Source: JBIIJL01 sp044233795
GTDB lineage: Bacteria > Pseudomonadota > Gammaproteobacteria > Legionellales > Legionellaceae
Length of the DNA stretch: 56,791 bases
Direction: 5' to 3'
Assembly: GCA_044233795.1 (NCBI GenBank)
Contig: JBIIJL010000003.1
Span: 1-56,791 of the forward strand
The translations under genes and the position numbers were made by a program. The stretch's first letter is position 1. Each line of letters starts with the position of its first letter. Below the pieces are notes generated by a model. The model saw only the letters and a program-made list of their open reading frames with translations, made no database searches and was not told where the DNA came from. Positions 50,983-56,791 of this stretch are shown piece after piece.

Positions 50983-52242
50983 ATGATCGACCCACTGAAA
51001 TATACTCCAAAGGGCGATAAACAAAACTCAGATTTTTTCAACGAATACCGACTGAAAATTTATGAACGAAGAATTTCCACAGGACTAAACGATTTATTAG
51101 GTAACATGTGTGCAGTAGCTGTCCAAACGCACACAGGGGATGCCTTCAAGTATCTCAAAGAACTCTATGTGATGACACCCTATCGATATCGTGCAAGTTT
51201 TATCAGTGACTCACATAAAATTTATTGCTTAGTAAATCAGAAAGATACCCCGGTCTACTTCGTCCTAGAGCCATTAGATCACGTGTATGAAGATGAACTC
51301 TCAAGAATTAACAAACTATATCCCAATGCTCGAGAAAAATATAATGCGCGCTATATTGGTGAGATTTTTAAAACCAAAAATCTCAAAGAAACCAAGGCAA
51401 TTCTCCTCTCCCAAAATTTTCAATTTCGTAACCCTGATGTAACAAAAAACAAGTTTTATTGTAATGAACACGTCGATTTCACTCGACTCTCTGATTTGAC
51501 CTTTAACAGTGTAGGTTATACAGAAGCCGATATTTTTGATTTCGAAGCACTTGAATTGGGCCAGCCTTTTTCTCTCACCAAAAAAGAGCTGGCAGAGCTC
51601 GATAAAATTAATAAACTCACAGAAGACAATGGCACTAAACCTCTCATCAAAGGCATAGATCACTTGGCGACAAGAATTCTTGCTGGAGAACGTGAAGATG
51701 CTATTTTAGAATTTCTATGCCTTGCAAACTACTATTTCTGGGGTGCATACAATATCGGTGAAATGAACTCATCAACCAATGTCAATCGTGTACCACACGG
51801 CAATGACATCCGCTCACCTGCTAAAGTATTTACTGCAAACAATACACCGTATATGGTCAACTCTTTCAAGAATTTACCCATGCCAACTGAAGATTTTGTT
51901 CGCAATTATGGACGCCGTTTACACCATATTGCGATGGAAATCCTTGATGGAGACCACAAAAGCGGCGTAAAGAACATTGATTATGTGATTCATACACTCC
52001 GTGATCAAGCCCACGTCAGCTTTTTGGCTAAAATTTTTGGGGAATGCAATGACGAGCCAGACTTAAAACAGATCTTTTCCACTCACTCAGCCCTTTCTCT
52101 GTTAATTACTGAGTATGTGGAACGATGCCATGGATTTGATGGCTTTTTCACTAAGGAAAATGTAGCTGCCTTAACTGAAGCGGCAGGATTAGATGAACAG
52201 CTTAAAAGCGATCATAAAAACGGTGGTGTTATAGGTGACTAA
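50983..52242 (+). CDS. HPPD-like protein (VOC superfamily, predicted)
   Basis: A 419-residue cytoplasmic protein. Its C-terminal half follows 4-hydroxyphenylpyruvate dioxygenase: GIDHLATRI (H227), RRLHHIAMEI (H314 or H315), DEPDLKQIFS, and LITEYVERCHGFDGFF (E377), the His-His-Glu iron triad plus the terminal glycine/phenylalanine region. The N-terminal half is too diverged to judge by eye. An active Fe(II)/alpha-keto-acid-type dioxygenase is possible, but the substrate need not be hydroxyphenylpyruvate. GGAG lies 6 nt before the ATG. It sits between the glutamate-synthase-like gene and acs, overlapping the possible GTG start of acs. Confidence 0.6.
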   Translation: MIDPLKYTPKGDKQNSDFFNEYRLKIYERRISTGLNDLLGNMCAVAVQTHTGDAFKYLKELYVMTPYRYRASFISDSHKIYCLVNQKDTPVYFVLEPLDHVYEDELSRINKLYPNAREKYNARYIGEIFKTKNLKETKAILLSQNFQFRNPDVTKNKFYCNEHVDFTRLSDLTFNSVGYTEADIFDFEALELGQPFSLTKKELAELDKINKLTEDNGTKPLIKGIDHLATRILAGEREDAILEFLCLANYYFWGAYNIGEMNSSTNVNRVPHGNDIRSPAKVFTANNTPYMVNSFKNLPMPTEDFVRNYGRRLHHIAMEILDGDHKSGVKNIDYVIHTLRDQAHVSFLAKIFGECNDEPDLKQIFSTHSALSLLITEYVERCHGFDGFFTKENVAALTEAAGLDEQLKSDHKNGGVIGD

Positions 52243-52267
52243 ATCCAACCCAAGTCCAGAAGGCAAG

Positions 52268-54172
52268 ATGCATGATTTTTCTAAAACTGCATCTCTCAAT
52301 GAAGCGCAATACCGAGCTTTATATGAACATTCGATTCAAGAACCAGATAAATTTTGGGCACATCAGGCCAAGGAGTTTATCACCTGGTCTAGCCCTTGGC
52401 AGCAAGTTACCCAAGGGGATTTTAACTCCCTCGATATTGGCTGGTTCATTGGTGGCAAACTCAATGCCTGTTTTAATTGCCTAGATAGACATCTTGAAAA
52501 ACACCGCCACAAAGTTGCTCTCATTTATGAAGGAAATGATCCAACACAAGCGAGGTCTTTGACGTTTGAAGAGCTCTTTCACAAAGTTTCTACATTCGCC
52601 AATGTATTAAAAGCTCACGGCATCAACAAAGGTGACCGTGTTTGTATTTATTTACCCATGATCCCCGAGGCCGTCATCGCGATGCTTGCCTCAGCAAGAA
52701 TTGGTGCCGTTCATTCAGTTGTCTTTGGTGGCTTTTCAGAAAACGCCTTGAAAAATCGCATATTAGATGCCGATTGCAGAATACTCATCACCGCAGATGG
52801 TGGTATGCGGGGAAGTAAGTCAGTTTTATATAAAAACACTGTAGACAAAGCCCTTCAGTCCTGCCCAAATATAACTCAGGTCATTGTTGTCAAACATCTT
52901 GATGTCCCGATTCCCATGACCCAAGGACGGGATGTTTGGTATCACGACATAATCAAGGGACACCCCTCCGAATGTCCAGTGGTTGAAATGGATGCGAGCG
53001 ACCCCTTATTTATCCTTTACACCTCAGGATCGACCGGCAAACCCAAAGGTGTATTGCATGCAACGGGTGGATACTTAGTATACGTTGCAATGAGTTATCG
53101 TTATGTATTTGGTTACCATGATGGGGATGTTTTTTGGTGTACTGCGGATGTAGGTTGGATCACAGGCCACTCTTACCTCGTTTATGGACCACTCCTTAAT
53201 GGTGCGACGACTTTGCTTTTTGATGGAGTGCCTAATTACCCGTCTTATTCTCGCTACTGGGAAGTGATTGATAAGCATCATGTTAATATTTTTTATACCT
53301 CGCCCACGGCCCTACGTGCATTACGTCGTGAAGGAGATGAATGGGTTAAAAAAAGTAGTCGCCAAAGTCTTAAGTTACTTGGAAGCGTTGGCGAGCCCAT
53401 CAACCCCGAAGTATGGAAATGGTATTTCGATATTGTAGGTGAAAAACGCTGTCCAATTGTTAATACCTGGTGGCAGACAGAATCAGGTGGTATCCTGCTG
53501 ACACAAATACCTGGGGCAACACCTATGGAGCCAGGCTCTGTAGGCCGTCCTTTTTTTGGTATTGTGCCTGAGATCATCGATGAACAAGGACAGGCGGTCA
53601 AAGGAAGCAATCAAGGTCGCCTAGTGATAAAACGGCCATGGCCTGGTTTGATGAAAACCATCTTTGGTCATCGTGAGCGGTTTGTTCAAGCTTATTTTAA
53701 AGAGAGTCCTGGAAATTATTTAGCAGGCGACCTAGCCTATCAAGATTCTGAAAGTAACTATTGGATACTGGGCCGCAGTGACGATGTTATCAAAGTATCG
53801 GGACATCGCCTGGGTAGCGGAGAAATTGAGAGCGCATTAGTTTCACATCCGTCTGTCGCAGAGGCCGCAGTGGTAGGCATACCAAATGAGATCAAAGGTG
53901 AAGAGATTTACGCTTTTGTGACCCCTATAGTCCAGGTAAACTTAACTGACGAATTAAAAAAAGCGCTGATACTACATGTCAGGGAAACGCTTGGCCCAAT
54001 AGCTGCTCCTGAAGAAATACAATGGGCCAGAGCACTGCCGAAAACTCGATCAGGTAAAATCATGCGGCGTATTTTACAAAGAATTGCCATGAATGATTTG
54101 GATGATTTAGGTGATACTTCAACCCTTGCTGACGATAGCATTATTGATGAGCTAATAAGAGATAGGTTATGA
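52268..54172 (+). CDS. acs: Acetyl-CoA synthetase
   Basis: Activates acetate to acetyl-CoA through acetyl-AMP. With ATG 52268 (AAGG 4 nt upstream) the protein has 634 residues; a GTG at 52235 overlapping the previous gene is an alternative. Motifs: YTSGSTGKPKG (ATP loop), WCTADVGWITGHSY, NTWWQTESGG, GRSDDVIKVSGHR and TRSGKIMRR with K597, the lysine acetylated in other Acs enzymes. Similar to E. coli Acs throughout. With two malic enzymes in the window it connects acetate, pyruvate and TCA pools. Confidence 0.95.
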   Translation: MHDFSKTASLNEAQYRALYEHSIQEPDKFWAHQAKEFITWSSPWQQVTQGDFNSLDIGWFIGGKLNACFNCLDRHLEKHRHKVALIYEGNDPTQARSLTFEELFHKVSTFANVLKAHGINKGDRVCIYLPMIPEAVIAMLASARIGAVHSVVFGGFSENALKNRILDADCRILITADGGMRGSKSVLYKNTVDKALQSCPNITQVIVVKHLDVPIPMTQGRDVWYHDIIKGHPSECPVVEMDASDPLFILYTSGSTGKPKGVLHATGGYLVYVAMSYRYVFGYHDGDVFWCTADVGWITGHSYLVYGPLLNGATTLLFDGVPNYPSYSRYWEVIDKHHVNIFYTSPTALRALRREGDEWVKKSSRQSLKLLGSVGEPINPEVWKWYFDIVGEKRCPIVNTWWQTESGGILLTQIPGATPMEPGSVGRPFFGIVPEIIDEQGQAVKGSNQGRLVIKRPWPGLMKTIFGHRERFVQAYFKESPGNYLAGDLAYQDSESNYWILGRSDDVIKVSGHRLGSGEIESALVSHPSVAEAAVVGIPNEIKGEEIYAFVTPIVQVNLTDELKKALILHVRETLGPIAAPEEIQWARALPKTRSGKIMRRILQRIAMNDLDDLGDTSTLADDSIIDELIRDRL

Positions 54173-55554
54173 ACCAAAAAGTTTTTGTAAATCGTATTTT
54201 AAATATGAAGAGAATTAAGTATATCGGATTGGATATGGACCATACCCTGATCCGTTACAAAACCAATAACTTTGAGGCATTGGTCTATGACCTCGTCATT
54301 GATGAACTGATTCAAAACAAAAACTACCCAAAAATCATCAAAACGTTTCGTTTTCATTTTGACGATGCTATTAGAGGATTGGTGATTGATAGTAAAAATG
54401 GCAACATACTCAAATTAAGTCGTTATAGTGCAATAAGACAAAGTTACCACGGGACCAGACTTATCGACTTCAGTCGACAAAATCAATTTTATCGCAGTAT
54501 TTATGTCGATTTGGGCGATCCGAACTACATTGCTATTGACACATCTTTTTCGATTGCTTTTTGCGTTTTATACGCTCAGCTTATTGATTTGAAAGACAAA
54601 TCACAAGAACGCCTTCCAAGTTATCAAACCATAGCTCTGGATGTTCTCTCAAGTGTTGATAAAGTCCACATGGACGGACATTTGAAAAAATATATTAGCG
54701 AGCATCTTGATAAATTTGTCATCAAAGAGAAACGCTTGGTTGATGGCATCCAACAGTTTATTCGCCATGGTAAAAAATTTTTTATTTTGACCAACTCAGA
54801 CTTTGCTTACACTAAACTCTTGTTAGATTATGCACTGAGTCCGTTCTTAGATGCTAACGAAAGCTGGCAAGATCTATTTGAATTTACCATCACCTCGGCC
54901 AATAAACCCCGATTTTTTTATGATAATCTCCATTTTTTAAGCATTGATCCCACCTCAGGCTTGATGTCAAATGTAGCTGGAAAACTCTCTCCTGGAGTGT
55001 ATCAAGGCGGTTCAGCAACTAAATTCACCGATGATTTGGCGTTGAGTGGCGATGAAATTCTCTATATTGGAGATCATATCTATGGCGATATTCTGCGATT
55101 AAAAAAAGACTGCAATTGGCGTACTGCATTGGTTGTCGAAGAGTTAGGTGAGGAGATTGCCGGACAAATCAAAGCGTATGACATCGAAAAGGACATCGCA
55201 CAGATGATGAATCAAAAAATTTCACTTGAGCAAACCTTCATCAATCTCTCAACCTCTGCGATTGACGAAAAAACCAAACGCTACGACGATCAATTAACCA
55301 CTTTACAAACCGATATTAGCGCGCTTGACCAAAAGATTTCAGCGCAGCTTAAAGAGCAACATGTTTTCTTCAATCAAAAATGGGATAGGGTCTTTCGGGC
55401 TGGAGCTGAAGAAAGCTTTTTTGCATACCAAGTCGATCGCTATGCCTGTATCTACATGGAAAAATTATCCGATCTTCTACAACATTCCCCGCTGACATAC
55501 TTCAGGTCACAGCGACGATTGCTAGCTCATGATGTAGAAATGATTGGGTTTTGA
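54169..55554 (+). CDS. Cytosolic IMP/GMP-specific 5'-nucleotidase (LpcN-II type, HAD family)
   Basis: A 461-residue haloacid-dehalogenase enzyme of the cN-II group that removes phosphate from IMP and GMP. HAD motif I is GLDMDHTL (D22, D24), motif II is FILTNSDFAYTKL, motif IV is YIGDHIYGDIL. The substrate-pocket segments RFHFDDAIRGLVID and YHGTRLIDFS are conserved with L. pneumophila LpcN-II as I recall it. The start ATG overlaps the acs stop (ATGA); ATG 54205 is a weaker alternative. Such enzymes are rare outside animals and Legionella relatives. Confidence 0.92.
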   Translation: MNQKVFVNRILNMKRIKYIGLDMDHTLIRYKTNNFEALVYDLVIDELIQNKNYPKIIKTFRFHFDDAIRGLVIDSKNGNILKLSRYSAIRQSYHGTRLIDFSRQNQFYRSIYVDLGDPNYIAIDTSFSIAFCVLYAQLIDLKDKSQERLPSYQTIALDVLSSVDKVHMDGHLKKYISEHLDKFVIKEKRLVDGIQQFIRHGKKFFILTNSDFAYTKLLLDYALSPFLDANESWQDLFEFTITSANKPRFFYDNLHFLSIDPTSGLMSNVAGKLSPGVYQGGSATKFTDDLALSGDEILYIGDHIYGDILRLKKDCNWRTALVVEELGEEIAGQIKAYDIEKDIAQMMNQKISLEQTFINLSTSAIDEKTKRYDDQLTTLQTDISALDQKISAQLKEQHVFFNQKWDRVFRAGAEESFFAYQVDRYACIYMEKLSDLLQHSPLTYFRSQRRLLAHDVEMIGF

Positions 55555-55607
55555 TTCAATTTTTGGCGCCATTGGTTTATGCTACAAACTTTTCCACTCA
55601 ACGGTTG

Positions 55608-56414
55608 ATGATGCTGAAAACTTGTTTATCAATTGCAGGATTTGATGGCTCAGGGGGTGCTGGGCTTCAAGCAGATCTTAAAACCTTCTCAGCACTTGGA
55701 TGCTATGGCATGAACGTGCTCACAGCATTACCCATACAAAACACCATGGGAGTTCGCGCGTGCTACGAAATACCTTTGTCAGCGATTTTGGAGCAACTGG
55801 AAACCATCTTCGAAGATATCGTGCCTAATAGTATAAAAATTGGTATGTTATTCAACGAAGAGATTGTAGAACTTGTAGCTGATTTTCTACAAACGTATGC
55901 CCAAGGAATCCCTATTGTCCTTGACCCTGTGATGATTGCCAAAAGTGGGGATGATTTATTACGCCCAAGCGCTAGAAAAAAACTCAAAGATATACTGATG
56001 CCAATTGCAACCATTATCACTCCCAATATCCCTGAAGCACAAACGCTTACTCAAACAAATGTTGATCTATCGACCCAAGCACAACTATTGATGGCAGCAG
56101 GCGCTAGTGCTGTATTGTTAAAAGGTGGACACCAGGATGGCAATACATCTGACGATCTCTTCATGGATAGCCAACAAACCTTTTGGCTCAAGAGCCCGCG
56201 CATCATTACGCATAATACACACGGCACTGGCTGCACACTGTCTGCAGCGATTGCAGCCTATCTTGCTTTAGGTGAACCTTTACCAAAAGCGTGCCGGCTG
56301 GCAAAAGAGTATCTATTTTCGGCTATTAAATCTGCTCAATTCATGTCCTTAGGACGCGGTCATGGGCCCGTCGATCATTTCCATCAGCATCAGTTCGCCT
56401 ATGAACCATCCTGA
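55608..56414 (+). CDS. thiD: Hydroxymethylpyrimidine/phosphomethylpyrimidine kinase
   Basis: Phosphorylates hydroxymethylpyrimidine twice in thiamine synthesis. The protein of about 268 residues opens with LSIAGFDGSGGAGLQADLKT, the ribokinase-fold substrate site, and has LDPVMIAKSG and the anion-hole motif HGTGCTLSAA. Start is ATG 55608 or 55611, with no good ribosome site; a TTG at 55551 overlapping the nucleotidase stop would add 19 unrelated residues. It overlaps panE by 14 nt. Other thi genes are not in the window. Confidence 0.93.
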   Translation: MMLKTCLSIAGFDGSGGAGLQADLKTFSALGCYGMNVLTALPIQNTMGVRACYEIPLSAILEQLETIFEDIVPNSIKIGMLFNEEIVELVADFLQTYAQGIPIVLDPVMIAKSGDDLLRPSARKKLKDILMPIATIITPNIPEAQTLTQTNVDLSTQAQLLMAAGASAVLLKGGHQDGNTSDDLFMDSQQTFWLKSPRIITHNTHGTGCTLSAAIAAYLALGEPLPKACRLAKEYLFSAIKSAQFMSLGRGHGPVDHFHQHQFAYEPS

Positions 56415-56791
56415 TCCTTGGTATATTGCTGGCATTGGAGCAATTGGCACCTTGTTAGCGACATTTTTATCTCAGACTTCAGAGCTTATATTACTCCTAA
56501 AAAATAAACAGTCACTCGCCTCCTACGAGGCTTCAACCTTCTTGAAGGTAAGACGCGGCAACTGCACCTTTACGGCCCACCCCAGAGCTTTACCGATAGA
56601 TACCTTAGACACCTTGAAGATTCGACGCCTAATTTGCACAGCAAAAGCCCATGATGTCTTACCCATACTCAAACAACTTGCTGATTATTTAGACAAATCA
56701 AGCACCATTATCTTGATTCATAATGGCGTAGGGGTTTTAGAAGAGATCAAAGATCAGTTGCCGAAATTACGCATTATCTCATGCATCACCA
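56401..56791 (+). CDS. panE: Ketopantoate reductase (5' part, cut by window end)
   Basis: NADPH-dependent reduction of ketopantoate to pantoate, the step between PanB and PanC. From ATG 56401, 130 codons are open to the edge: WYIAGIGAIGTLLATFL is the dinucleotide-binding motif and IILIHNGVGVLEEI matches the conserved N-G loop of PanE. It overlaps thiD by 14 nt in another frame and has no clear ribosome site, so it probably depends on translation of thiD. The C-terminal domain is beyond the window. Confidence 0.88.
   Translation, partial: MNHPDPWYIAGIGAIGTLLATFLSQTSELILLLKNKQSLASYEASTFLKVRRGNCTFTAHPRALPIDTLDTLKIRRLICTAKAHDVLPILKQLADYLDKSSTIILIHNGVGVLEEIKDQLPKLRIISCIT

Noticed and set aside
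52235..52270. GTG start for acs overlapping the previous gene
   Set aside because: No ribosome site, whereas ATG 52268 has AAGG upstream; kept as an alternative only.
1..56791. tRNA, rRNA, CRISPR array, prophage or type IV secretion genes
   Set aside because: None was recognised; the holin-like gene at 30095 has no phage neighbours.

Overview
The window is chromosomal DNA from a gammaproteobacterium, most likely a Legionella or close relative (Legionellaceae). The reasons are: (i) a sdhCDAB-sucABCD-pdxH block followed by a LetE-like gene and a Fis gene, an order I recall from L. pneumophila; (ii) five Pht-type major facilitator transporters; (iii) a cytosolic IMP/GMP 5'-nucleotidase that closely resembles L. 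pneumophila LpcN-II; (iv) Coxiella/Legionella-style hypothetical proteins. These assignments come from reading the translations and were not searched against a database.

Layout. 1-4.6 kb: fis (cut by the edge), a DUF945 protein, a Pht-like transporter, an SseB-domain protein and a LetE/RMF-like protein. 4.8-15.1 kb: one long leftward TCA-cycle operon, sdhC-sdhD-sdhA-sdhB-sucA-sucB-sucC-sucD-pdxH, with a promoter proposed ahead of a GTG-started sdhC. 15.4-22.5 kb: a small secreted six-cysteine peptide gene (rightward), an unknown protein, the ferrous iron system feoA-feoB-feoC behind a Fur box, an alpha/beta hydrolase overlapping zapE, and a 514-residue unknown protein. 22.7-27.9 kb: panB-panC, preceded by a short leader ORF and a hairpin that masks the panB ribosome site, then two tandem aromatic amino acid permeases and a secreted LURP-one-like protein. 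28.1-31.3 kb: a ferritin-like/E2 acyltransferase fusion, a small membrane protein and a Dam methylase.

31.3-33.6 kb is an accessory patch of decayed mobile DNA: remnants of a DUF559 gene, an IS630-type transposase and two oppositely oriented IS256-type transposase pieces. It is bracketed by a 77-bp inverted repeat and encloses one intact gene, a 267-residue coiled-coil membrane protein with its own promoter (effector-like).

33.7-47.5 kb is mostly leftward housekeeping: maeB with two Pht-like transporters; rpmE; wrbA with two exonuclease III paralogues (one Crc-like); yihY; hslVU behind a sigma-32-like promoter; and deoB with two Pht-like transporters, which together suggest nucleoside uptake and sugar-phosphate salvage. 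47.6 kb to the end is a rightward run: NAD-malic enzyme, an FMN glutamate-synthase-domain protein, an HPPD-like VOC protein, acs, the 5'-nucleotidase, thiD and the start of panE. The overall theme is central carbon metabolism (TCA cycle, two malic enzymes, acetyl-CoA synthetase) combined with uptake of amino acids, nucleosides and iron, which fits an intracellular organism that feeds on amino acids. No tRNA, rRNA or CRISPR was seen.
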